This document shows positions 42,801 to 54,222 of a stretch of DNA of 64,000 nucleotides, piece by piece. Source of the DNA: Atrichornis clamosus (Eukaryota > Chordata > Aves > Passeriformes > Menuridae); assembly GCA_013400975.1 (NCBI GenBank), contig WBMZ01004790.1, positions 124,001 to 188,000 of the forward strand, given 5' to 3'. Positions within the stretch are counted from its first letter, which is position 1; every line of letters starts with the position of its first letter. The translations under genes and the position numbers were made by a program. The notes below the pieces were generated by a model, which did not search any database, was not told the DNA's origin, and saw only the letters and a list, made by a program, of their open reading frames with translations.

Positions 42801-43760
42801 AAAATAATGTGTGTGGTTGACACACTGGTGAGAATGTTTTGTCTTGGTTTCTTACAGGTGCAGAACAGAGCAAACTGATGAAAGGTCTTAAAGTATTAGA
42901 TTATTTTGATAGTGGTACATTGTACAGTCTTATCAAGCTCTTAAGCTCAAGTTGAGCAGATGAGTTTATAAAGGTTGGAGACCTACTTAGGAATTTGAAT
43001 CTAAACTTAAGCTAAAAAGGGGGGAAGGGAAACTTGCAGAAACAAATTAAAAATGAAGCATGATACTTAAAATGCAGTTCTTTGGAATTAAATTTATGCT
43101 TCATTGTAAAACTTTTCATTGTTTCACTTCTGTATGAACTAGTTTTTGCTCTTAACCCCCACATCTGTTTTCTCACAAGACTGTTGGTGTTTAGGGCTGT
43201 CCAAGTCTGAGAACACAGACCAAATTCACAGAGAGGGCATGTACATGTGTGTGAGAGAAGATAGGCAGGCAAGTGCAAGCATGCTGAGATGCCTTGAAGA
43301 CCCAGGATGGACATGCCACAGCAGTGACACTCCAGCTATAAAACAACAAAGTATTTTGTTTTCTAGGAAGTATTTCTCTGAACCTAAATGTTCTAGTGGG
43401 GCTCTGGGACTTACTGAAGGAATAGATTCTCATTGGTTACAATATGACACAGATAAAATGAGGCTTTAAGTGGTGTCCCACTCATGAGATACAAAGCTCT
43501 AAGCAGAGCTGCATGTTCAAGTAATCATTGCCTGCCTTTTTGTAGAGAAGCTTTGATTTTAGGTCCCAGATTCTTTTTCATGATTGCTATGTAAGAAGTT
43601 GTACTGAAAGGCTGTAACTGCACACAGAGTTAGTGTCATCCTGATCACTTAACTCTATCAATGGTCGTACAAGCCTTTCTCTATTCCTTTTGTCATATAT
43701 GTTCTACGACATAATGTAAGTACTATGACATTATTAGGATGCTCATTGGTACATTAAAGC

Positions 43761-43980
43761 AAGTTTAGATTAGATATAAGAGAGAAATTCTTCCCAGTGA
43801 GGGGGGTTGGGCACTCTCACAGGTTGCCCAGAGAAGCTGGAAGTGCTCAAGGCCAGGTTGGATGGGGCTCTGAGCAACCTGGTCTAGTGGAAGGTGGCCC
43901 TGTCCATGGCAGGGGGGTTGGAACTACACCATCTAAAAGGTCCCTTCAAACTCCAGCCTTTCTGTGTTTTTGTGTTGTAA
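43761..43980 (+). mobile_element. CR1 LINE 3' end fragment
   Basis: The sequence follows the well-known 3' end of chicken-type CR1 elements. It has a GAGAAATTCTTCCC-like start, ACAGGTTGCCCAGAGAAGC, a run beginning CAAGGCCAGGTTGGATGGGG, CAACCTGGTCTAGTGGAAGG and a terminal AAGGTCCCTTCAAACTCC. Only the 3' untranslated tail remains, 5'-truncated as usual for CR1. The short block normally found between the AGAAGC and AAGTGCTCAAGG motifs is missing. The terminal octamer repeats (ATTCTRTG type) are eroded. This supports an avian or reptilian origin. Confidence 0.93.
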
Positions 43981-44088
43981 AGTAATTTATGATTTTCATG
44001 GCTGGAAACATGAGCTACTTACATGCAACCATGACTTTCACTCACATTCTCCTCACATTCTCCTTAGCTTAGAGCCATGGATGTTCTG

Positions 44089-44183
44089 AGCCAAACCCAG
44101 GAGTTCTTACTCAGGCGAAACTCCCACTGACTTCACTGCCTTCAGAGGGAGTTTTGCCTAAGTAAAGACTGAAGGATTTGGAT
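44089..44183. repeat. Palindromic MITE-like repeat forming a long hairpin
   Basis: The left arm at 44103-44125 and the right arm at 44147-44169 pair at about 19 of 23 positions around a 21-base loop. Pairing continues more weakly outward, from CCAAACCC on the left to GGATTTGG on the right. The right arm (GGGAGTTTTGCCTAAGTAAA) resembles, from memory, another palindromic repeat widespread in turtles, crocodiles and birds (GGGAGTTTTGCCTGAGTAAG). It lies about 110 bp after the CR1 tail. Confidence 0.65.
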
Positions 44184-46012
44184 CACCAAAGTTAGAACAT
44201 AAAGTTTTCTATAACCTTGGACTGAATTGTGCAGGAGGCAGGGGGTGTTTGAAGGAAAAAGGAAATACACTTTTTTCTATAAGAATTTCAACCCTGTTAG
44301 TGCTGAAGTTAAAAGCATTCCTTTTGAGAAAGCTTGACTTCTAAACTTTGCCAGTGTCTTGGGCTGGGGACGTTAGGAATTATATTTGGAATTCTTTGTA
44401 CTGTATTGCCAAGTTTAAGGAGATACTCTTCAATGAATTAGAGCAAGTATTAGTATGGTTGGTGTTTTTGTCGTGTGGTAACAGAATAGATGTTCTGTGA
44501 AATACAGCAGTGTACTTGCTTTTTCTTGTTTTAAATTTAAAACAAAGACTGGCAAATATCACCAATATAAAAACCTTGAACCAAGTCCAGGAAACTTCTA
44601 TTTATTTATCCAATACAATAAATATACAAAAAGTCCATCTTAAAATTCTTTACTGCTTACAACTCATTTTAAAAGCTTCTCCAGTAAAATGCAGTCAGAA
44701 CAGTTTTCTTCATCACAGTGTTTGCTGCCCAGGTAAGCATATGCCCAGATGAGTGTATAGTTTTTACACAACAGTGCAAAATAAGTTTTAATATGAACAA
44801 ATCAGAATATTAGTGTGTTACTCCCACTTTTTCCTTGTGCTTTTGTATGGTCAAAGTGAAAGATACTGGAGAACCAAGCCTGGACTACTTAGCAAAAATG
44901 GAGCAGTAGCATCTCCCTAGTTATTGTACAATGGAATTGATTTCAACACTGAACAGGATGCGAGGCCTGGAACTTTTCATGTGAATCTAGGTTTTGTGCT
45001 TTCGTGCTCATAGAGGCTGAGCATGTCATAAGTGTGGCCTGTTGAAATGTTACTGTAGGCCAAGGTGGTGGTTGATGGGAATTGCACAGGCGTGTTTGCT
45101 TTTCTAGGATCACTTTATCTGCTCTCTTCGTTGGTGGTTTAGATTAGGTACCACAGTAGCTCTAATCTGTGGTGTTCTGCATAGCACTGGAGAATGTAAA
45201 GGAATGGGGAAACGTTGATGAAACCTCATACTGAACCCTGGCATCCTGAAACCCTGCCTCTGGATAGAAATTCTGTGGTGGATCTGTGGCTGAAGCTGGG
45301 AGGAAGGGAAGGCTGCCAGGGAGGTCTGGAGCCACACAGGACTGTAGGGAGGGGATAGAAGGGCTGGATCCTAAACCATGGTAGTTTATTCAGCCCTACA
45401 AATTTCATAGTTCTTTTAAACAGTGAATATCACCCAAACTCTTTGTAAAGGTTAGGCAGACTTTGAAGATTTTGCATCAGAACTTCAAAGTGCTGCTAAT
45501 TTTGCTCTAGGGTAGAAAGTTGAGGCTGTTTTTTAGTTCTAGCATCAGGTTTCTAAAACTCTTTAGGATATGACTTTCTTTATACTGAGATTGTACACAT
45601 TGTATCCAGAATAATAGAAATCTTTTGGAAACTAATCATCACGAAGGGACAGACTGACTTAAATAATGATTTCTTCGAATTCTAATCCAGGCATGGAGAT
45701 TTTTGACAAATATATAGTAAGAAACATCATGTAGTGACCTTTTTACAGCTTCGTATGAAATGGTGGTTGCAATCTGGGCTACATTCTTCAGAAAGAAAAT
45801 ATTTGTAAAGTAATATGATAAGTACATAATAGGTCACATTCTGTGGTCTTTATAAAGTTTCCTGGTCCTACATTTTGCAAGTCTGTGCTCCTTGCATAAA
45901 CTCTTTGAATTTCCTGGTCATTGATCCTGCTCAGTGTAGTGGAGGAGCAGAGAATTACTTTTCCTCCTGTCCCATTAACTGTGGGCTTGAATATCTATTT
46001 GGTCTTGTGCTG

Positions 46013-46096
46013 CAGAGCACACGGTGGTGGAAGCTCTTGGCTCTACTTCATGTACAGAGCACCGAGGAGTGGAAACTTCTGGCACTGCTTCATGTT
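46013..46096 (+). repeat. 42-bp tandem duplication inside the longest open frame
   Basis: Two adjacent 42-base units (46013-46054 and 46055-46096) lie in the 150-codon plus-strand open frame 45875-46327. They read QST-RWW-KLLALLHV and QST-EEW-KLLALLHV. Over the shared KLLALLHV block six of eight codons differ at the DNA level, all silently. The open frame has no recognised domain, lies deep in a THSD4 intron and has no evident promoter. Its N-terminal part, Cys- and Leu-rich, does not look like a secretion signal. It may be a chance frame or the remnant of a coding sequence. Confidence 0.75.
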
Positions 46097-49000
46097 AGTT
46101 TACACTTCAGGTGGTTTGTTCAGCACTGGTGTTGGATCACAGAATCCTTGTTTCTAGCATGGCATCTTTGTAGTCTGACAGGTACAGTGATCCCCACTGC
46201 CACACAGCTCACTCGCTCTCACTTTTTGAGCAGGAGGGACACCAGCAAAAACTCATCTGGGCCAGTCCTGCAAAGGTCTGGGAATTTTCAGGCTGTCAGG
46301 CAGAATTTTCCAATGAAGGAGAAGTAGCTCACATTGTGGCTGTCATTACCAGAAGCACTGCTGTGCTTTAACAGTGTGAAATAACAAAACAATTTGAAGA
46401 CATTTTAACTGACAGTTTCATGTAATCACCTCTACTAGTAGTGATTGTATTATCTTTGAGTTGTCATTTTTATATAACACACCCATTGTTTATAACCTAT
46501 GTGATTAACAGCTGAACTGCAATGTAGTGAAATCTACCTTAAATGCTCAGTTGTATATCCATAAAGAATGAGGACATCAGGCTAAGCACATCACTCAGTC
46601 AATAGATAGTCAAACATTCCTGCTTTTTGACAAAAATGGTCATATTTGGGAATGGGCCTTACTGTTCAGGAAGCAAAGATTAATACTCAGCGATGCTTGC
46701 CAGGCAAAACAAATAAGATGTGCAGTCAGTTCTCCAAATTGAGAGGACAGGTCTTGAAAAACTCTGTTAATCCACAGCCTTAAAATTAGGACTCTTACCG
46801 TCCTGACAAAATTCAGAAATGTGACATAACACATTCTGAAATGAGCAGTAAGTAGAATGGGAATAGGTGATATGCTTTGTATTCACATACTTTGGCAAGA
46901 CTGCAATAGTGATTGATTTAAGGTCAGAATAATTTACTTAAGGATGTAAATGCATTTTAATTCTTAATTTAATTATTTTAATTTCTAATTAGTTTAATTC
47001 CTGGTGTAGATGGTTCAATTATTTGCATTTGCTTACACTTACAGATTGGTTCTCACCCACGCACCCTTTTCTCAATCTGTCATTACGAAGTAGTCTGTAC
47101 TTAAAGTTGCCACATGTCTACCAGATATTTAGTGATTTTCTCTAAAAATTAAAATTACACTTGTAGTTGGTGTTATAATAATACAATCTCTTTCCAATTA
47201 ACAGTTTTAAGCCATTGACATCTTTTAACAATGCCAGGAAAACTGTATTCTATAAATGGTTTGGTTTAGATCTGATGGCTAGCTTGTTAATAATAATGGA
47301 TTTTCAGCTTCATCAAAGATAAGAAAAAGTTTGAGAATTCTAGAAAGAAGCTTTCCAAATTTATCCTACAAATCAGAGGTTTTGTAAGGGTAAAATTAAC
47401 AAGAAAACAGACTTGCTATGGAGCTTACCCTGCACATCTCTGGAAATTAAGGTGATAAAACTATACAGTACCTTATGGAAGGAGAGAGGGGGTTTTATGG
47501 TGCAATCTCAAGGCAAGTTGATTTTACCACTTGCACTGACGTAGCCACGTGTGCTCTGAAAGACCATGACAGATCTATCAAAGTAGTTTGGCTGGGACCA
47601 CTTCTGTGCAACACGGAGGGCAAGGAATTCCCTCTCCAATCCTCACTCTGTCTCCTGGATTGGCTTCTGCTTAATGAGGAGGACTTAGGGTTTTGACAGA
47701 TCTCTTCTAACCTAATAGCTATTTAGGAGTGACTTTTTGACTCAGAAGCTCACTCCATAAATCCAAAAGAGTTGCTGGGCATTGCCCGTTCTTCTTGTTC
47801 GGGGTGGATGGCAGCCGTCGGTGTGTCTGCTGCAGCAGCAGGAGCAGGAGGGCTGAATGTGACCTGCTCTAAGACCCTGCCCTCCTGCTCCTGCCAGAGT
47901 GCAGAGTATTCCACTGCTGAGTGATACTGCCTGGGGCTCTCTGATCTTGGCATGAACATCATGTTTCTCAATTTTATTGTAATGAGTGGTGCTCGCAACA
48001 GAGGTGACTTTTTTTTTCTTTTTAACTGTTGCTTGGCTGTTTCTTCTGGAGCTCATATATGTTTTCATCCATAACAATCTGAATATTTTTGGTACAATTC
48101 TCCACACAGACTTCTCTGTTGTTTTGAAGATGTCAGTTATGAAGATGTCAGTCACTCAGTGTTACAGTTTACCTCTGTGCAAATATTATGAAGAGTTTAT
48201 GTCATACTGTCTTTTGCAATATTTCAAGAAACTGCTTTTGTAATTCTTTACAGTGAATTCTCTAGGCATAACTGTAATATAACAAAAGAGAAATGGTTCA
48301 AAATTCTCCATAGGAGTAGAATGACTTGGCAACCATCAATTGGCCTCAGAATGGAGGCTAGTCTGTGTAATGTGCTTGCTTGCTAAATTCACTCATTGTA
48401 TCCTCTGCTAATCTGATTGCTAATGTTTCCGTTGATTTCTTTACCTTAAAACTGTTTTTCCTCAGTCAGCGCTGATGTCTTTGCAATCTGTTATAGTTTC
48501 ACAGCCGGTCTGTCGTCACCAAAAATACAGTTTGGTAGTATTATGTAGCATACTTTTCCTTCATTTATGCTCTTTTAGTAGTTTCCCACCTACAGTAAAT
48601 TTTAGTAAAACAGCACTGTACTATCAGTCATATTTCAGCTCCGGAGTTTCATCTGTACTGAACTATCAGGCAATTTTTTCATGTATTGGTTTAATTTGCT
48701 AATGATATGGATGATAAATATATATGTAAGCAACACAAATGCAGTCTGGAATGTTCATATGGAAATATATTTTTTCCTATGCAGTAAGTTGCCTGTGTAA
48801 CATGACTGTAGGCACATGCTGGATAATAACATTGCTGATTAGAGTAATGGTTTTCAGCAATTCACAACATCTTGTTGACAGCAATTTATATAGCCTTCAG
48901 GTATTTTGGCATAAGTAGATATTGCACATTTTTGATAGTGCTCCCTAGTTATTCTAAATACTCCGGAGCACGTTATGCTGTGACTCTCCGGTTCCGACGT

Positions 49001-52000
49001 TATGTAAAATAAAACTGCTTAGAAACTATTCTGGTGGGCTGTTTTGTTCAGGTGAACCTTGGAGAAAAACCAAATTATGTGAAATTGTACTCTTTAAAGA
49101 TTTTGAAAGCATTAGTTGCATTTTAGTACTTTATAACCACCTAACTGACTTACGTCAATCTTAGGATTCATGAAGGAGTTGGACTTCATTTTCTGATTGA
49201 CACTCAGTTGATTCCTGAGGACAGCTCTTTACTTTCTTTGTGTAATGGTGTGGTTTGATTGATGAATTCATTTCTTCCCTTTTTTATTCCTTTGTGGGTG
49301 TGTTTTATTTAATCTCTAGTTTGTTACGGGTTTCTTAACACTTTGTTGCATTTAAAAATGACATATACTTCATGTATCATTGCCTCAGTCAGTCTTGTGC
49401 TTTGTGCACATATGGTCAGTTTGCTGTGTAATGCAGTGGGGAAACTGCACATGGGTAGCTGAGGGTGGTTCTGCGTGGAGACTCTGCATGATGATCACAT
49501 GCTGATAGAAAATTTGGATCCCTCCACTTCCTGTTGCAGAGAGCTGCTGGGAAAGCCTCCCTGCTATGGTTCCACTGTGGCTGAAGAATTCTCCTCCTCG
49601 GAGCACACAAGCTCCTCCATTGCCTCGGATGGAGCTGTGTCTCTTGAATATTTACATAGGGAGAATGCAGAAAACAGATGCTTGCAGGAGTGTTGCCAAA
49701 TTTGATCAGGATATTGATTCAGTATAACAGCAAATACAGCTGCCAGAATTCTGTGCTCTGGACTATTTTATGAATTTGTTCCAGGTGGAAATTCACCTCT
49801 CTTCCTTCTCTCCTTTCTCGGAGAGGAAACCAAACAGTGTGTTCGCTTGGCTGGCTCTTTGCTTGCTTGCCATTGGTATTTTGTTGGCTGTTTCCATATA
49901 GCTTTTGGCTGTTGCTCTAATTGGAAGAATCTAAGTTTGCCAGAACTTTTATTGACACTGTACTGCCTGCTTTTGCAGTTACTTGTTTTGCAGTACTTTG
50001 TGCTAGGGAAAAGAGAGAGTTTGAAGTGAGTCTGGACCTATCACAGGATTGGAATGAGGAAATTATTCACGTGTGGGGTTTTTCTGCAATTGTATAAATT
50101 CACATGAGTGGATACTACAGTTAGTCTCATTTTTACGAGAAGTAATTATTAAGTTATTTATGAAATATCAGTATTAGGTACCTTGTGGCATCCATTTGGG
50201 CAAGATAATTGCATTTGTAAGCCCTTAAATGTAGACGTCAGCATATTTTTCCAGAATGTTATACGGGTTTTGTTGCTACTATGCATACTTACATGACATT
50301 TTTCTGTTAACTCTGCTTATGTGTGACACACTCTTAAGTTATAGCTCAGTCCTGAGGACCTCATTCAGGGCCTTATTCAGAGTAAGGTCTCCACTGCAGT
50401 CATAACTTGCAGTTCTTCATACCTGATAGTGTTGTGGGTTGGCCAGTGATTGTGTTGTAGTGGGCACTAAAGTAGACTTTTAGGAGAATCACAATTAAAT
50501 AGCATTTCTAAGTAATTTAGATTTAAGAATATTATTTCAAATTCAGAGAGAAGTTGTAGGCAAGTTAGAATCTGATAATGATACAGAAATTAAATTTTCT
50601 CATCAACTGTATTTACCATCAAGGCTGAGATGAGTAGATGTGCTCAAAATAGATTTTAATTCTATTTTGATGAACTGCATAAAAATGGTTTCAGGGTTTC
50701 TGAGTTTCTAGAAGACAGAGCAAGCAGAACAGTGTTGGGCAGGAGGACAGTTGTCCAGGGTGCCTGGCTGCATGTCAGAGAATTTGCACTGTTCGTACTG
50801 TGCTGGGCGTTTGTGTTTACATTGGACAGTTGGAATTGCTGTACCAAAGCAAATATTAGTCAGAGTGCCTGCTGGTTGTGTAGGACCAGTTCAGTAAATC
50901 ACACTCCAGAGGCTCTGGGAAGTGTAGGTAGGTGGTACATGCCTCTTAGGAGCTGTTGCTGAATTACATGACGGAAAAGTGCTACATTTTTTCCACAGGG
51001 TTTGCCTGATTGAGAAATATGTGGAGGTTTTTCCAATAAATGAAGTAGCAGAATTACTGTTGAGTTCAGTGCCCAGATAAAGTATTTAGGAGGCTAAACA
51101 CACCACTATTCATCATTTCTCTCTCCCTACCCCCTGCTATGAATAAACAGATACTTGAGTTATAAAGTAGAGAGAAAAGATTGGAGAAAAGCATGCAGGA
51201 TTGAAAAAGGAATGGAACTCAGATCCTTCACAGCAGCTAGCAAAGTAATGTTTTTGCCTGCAAGCCACAGCAGGTACAATAGAACTAAGTGAAAGAAATC
51301 AACAGTTTTCTATTTGAAAAGCACTCACTGGCAGTGTAATAAATTTTTAAAAGGCAAAATTAAATGGAAGAAAATCCTCAGTTTACAGCCAGAGGAAAAT
51401 TTGTATTTATTTCCAGCAGGAGCCTAAATGTAGATCTTCCTTGAATAGAAATGCAGTGTTACTTTGGCTTCCTATAATGTCAGCCACTTGTAGTAGAGAG
51501 AATAAGGCTAAAAAGTAAGAGCCCTAGAAGACTTGTTTTTGTGATTTTGCTGGGGATCAAGCATGGACAGACTGATTAATCCAAACTGTCATGTCTTGGC
51601 ACAAATAATGTGTAATAATTAAACTACATCAGTGAATTTGCTGGTACTTTGGAGTGAGAGATTTTGAAATGTTTAAAATACAACTGAAACCAAAATTGTG
51701 TGTAATTGGTGCCATATAGTGAGTGAGTGAGAGTATTATATAATCCCTGAGGCCAAGCTAATTTACTCAGATGGGCTGTACATTCTAAGAACAGAAGTGT
51801 TGGGAAAAAGACACATGTTTTGCTGTTAGCGTGATCAATACAAGGGATTCCAATTTTTAGTGTAGAAGTCAAGCTAGAAAATCACCTCCTATTGATATGA
51901 GTTTTTTGAAAGAACAGCTCAGCTTTGTTGCTGCAGGACATCAGTGCTTGATAATTCCTCCACCGAAGGAGATACGAGTTCTTGTTTAGGCATTCCATAA

Positions 52001-53402
52001 ATGCTCTTTTTGACATTGTGGAACGTGAATATGATTGTGCAGCCTTTGGGGCAGCCCAGGGATGACCATGAGAACCTGCTGTAAAAATGGGTGTGAGCAG
52101 CCAAGAATGAGAAATAAGAAGGCAGCTAAGAGCACTGCCTGCTTGCTCTCTGTCCTGTTCAAAACTCAGGTTCTGAAGGCTGGACTTGGTCCTGTCCATT
52201 CCCCTTCAATGTGCCTTGGGCCGAAGGAGCATTTATGAAATGCCAAACCAAGTAAGTGGCAAGACAGACCTTTCAATAAAATATGTATTATTTTCTTACT
52301 GAGAAAGAATGTTTCTTACCTGCTGGTGGTACCATCCCAGCTACTTAGTATGGATTCAGTGTTGGGGTGCATCTCTGCAGCTCTAGCTGACCTGGGGAAT
52401 TAATACAAAGTTTGGGAGGTGGGGATAAAGAGAGTTTGAGAGCTTATTGAGAGATATACTTGAATATTGCCATTTTCCTGTATTTGGAACAGTCATAAAA
52501 GCTTTCATTGTTTTTAAAGAAGGAAAGCTGAAAACTCCTGCTCCCTAAGAGGTTTCATCAGGGAATCACCTTGGCTCTCATAAAGGCCAGCAAGTGTTTG
52601 AATCATTAGATAAAAAGCTGCTGAATATCAGCTGTTTGCTCAACAGCTGAAGTGTTAAGATTCAGGATTCTTTGGCACAATTTCTACAGGTTCTGGCTGT
52701 AAACAACTCATCCTCTCCTCTTTTGTCCTCTTCTGTGCTGGGAAAACATGCCTTCTGTACAGTTGTGCTCCAGTGTCCCGTTGTGTCCTTGTCACCTGCT
52801 GACTGTATGTTCCTCAGCCACGTGCAGTAAAATACACTGTTCTGAGCTGCTTTTCCTGCCTCATTGACAGCAGGCTGTTTCCATGCACTTTGTTTCATGA
52901 CAGTAGCAATTGTAGGCCAAGTCTGGAGCATGCACAGTATGACTGGGGTTTTTTTCAGTGTTGTATTGCCCAGTTCTTAACTTGTGTGTGTTTACCAGGT
53001 CCTGTGGTGATACTCAAGGGTTTAAACCTTCACTAGACATGGGCATCTTTTCATAAGAAAAGATCACGTCCTTGATACTGTCTCAGTCTCCTTGCCAATC
53101 TTGAGCCCCAGATCTTAAAAAAGAAAAGTACAAGCATTTCTGAGTAAACCAGTTATAAGTTCTTTTTAAAAATACTTGAAATACACACAATTTTATTTAA
53201 TCCTACTTTTGGAAAAAACCAAAATTATTTTTGCTGTTTATTTTCTTCGAAAAGAAACATTCAACTTGTTTCCCTGGCAAGGAAATTTTCAGTGTGGGTT
53301 GTTAAGTTTTGGCAGAGCTATAACCAACTAAAAGCAACAGGGATATTATTGGAAAGCATTTGAAAATATTAGCCATTACTATAGTTACCAGCTCTGCTTG
53401 TA

Positions 53403-53421
53403 TTTCTTTCTTTCTTTCTTT
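53403..53421. repeat. (TTTC)n microsatellite
   Basis: There are about four and a half TTTC units. It lies just downstream, in the minus-strand sense, of the candidate minus-strand terminal exon at 53503-53658. Confidence 0.85.
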
Positions 53422-53502
53422 GGGCATGAAATTGTATCAGTGCAAGTAGTCTCAAAGGTGGGTACACCGAGGTGGAGAGGAAGGAAGGACGTAAGCCAAG
53501 TG

Positions 53503-53658
53503 TCAGTGAGCAGTGCAGGGTGAGCACAGGTCACAGTGGTCCTTGGGGTCAGAGGAGAGTCCCGAGGTATCAAGTTCCTGGGTGCTGCTGCTGTTGGGGC
53601 CGTGCACCTCATAGCTCTTGGTAGCACAGTTCCAAGTGTAACAGACATAATTAAACCC
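53503..53658 (-). other. Candidate minus-strand terminal exon, unrecognised
   Basis: On the minus strand a strong acceptor (TTTTTTTCCCCCTGCAG) is followed by 51 open codons and a TGA. The peptide begins GFNYVCYTWNCATKSYEVHG and ends DHCDLCSPCTAH. It has five cysteines, in two clusters of two and three. The segment is GC-richer than its surroundings. An AATAAA lies on the same strand at plus positions 53192-53197. I do not recognise the protein, no partner exon was found, and a second minus-strand frame is open over the same bases. Chance in a GC-rich patch is a serious alternative. Confidence 0.2.
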
Positions 53659-54095
53659 CTGCAGGGGGAAAAAAACCCCAAACACTTGTTGTTGAATTTC
53701 AAATTTATTAGAATGAAAGGAATTAATTAAAGATGTCCCAGGAGATAATAGGGAACACTCTATTCTGTGCTACCTTTTTTGTGAGCAGCACTGTGGATAA
53801 AAAGAAATACATGCAGTTGAAAGAGAGGGCTAATGAGTAAGTGTTTATTGCACAGATAAATTCTGGCTATGTTAGCTGCTGTTTCAAGATCAGACATCTG
53901 TCCTTAAAATATTTTGCTGCTTGGAGGTTTTTTTCTTTACCTTGAAATAAAGCCAAGTTTTTCCTTCATAAAGGAGAACACTTGAATAAACACAACCCTA
54001 GTATAAAGCCAGTTGGGACTAGTCTGTTGGCAATAGCTAGAGTTCTTTTCACATAGGGAATTATTAGAAAGACAGTGAATCTAACTTCTCCCCTC

Positions 54096-54222
54096 TCAAG
54101 GGTCTCTCACATAGTCTCTATTCTTGACTTCTGTATTATTAAGCAGCATGGAAACAGAAGTCAAGGGTCTCTCACATAGTCTCTATTCTTGACTTCTGTA
54201 TTATTAAGCAGCATGGAAACAG
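54096..54222. repeat. 65-bp tandem duplication, near-perfect
   Basis: The unit at 54096-54160 is repeated at 54161-54222 with no mismatch over 62 bases. Each copy runs from TCAAGGGTCTCTCACATAG to GCATGGAAACAG, and the first is followed by an extra AAG. The identity implies a recent event or an assembly artefact. Confidence 0.97.

Noticed and set aside
45110..45408. GC-richer patch with two open minus-strand frames
   Set aside because: No acceptor, domain or repeat match was seen.
47742..48155. 137-codon minus-strand frame with a Lys run
   Set aside because: The Lys run comes from a poly-T tract, and another frame is open across the same GC-rich patch. It has no domain.
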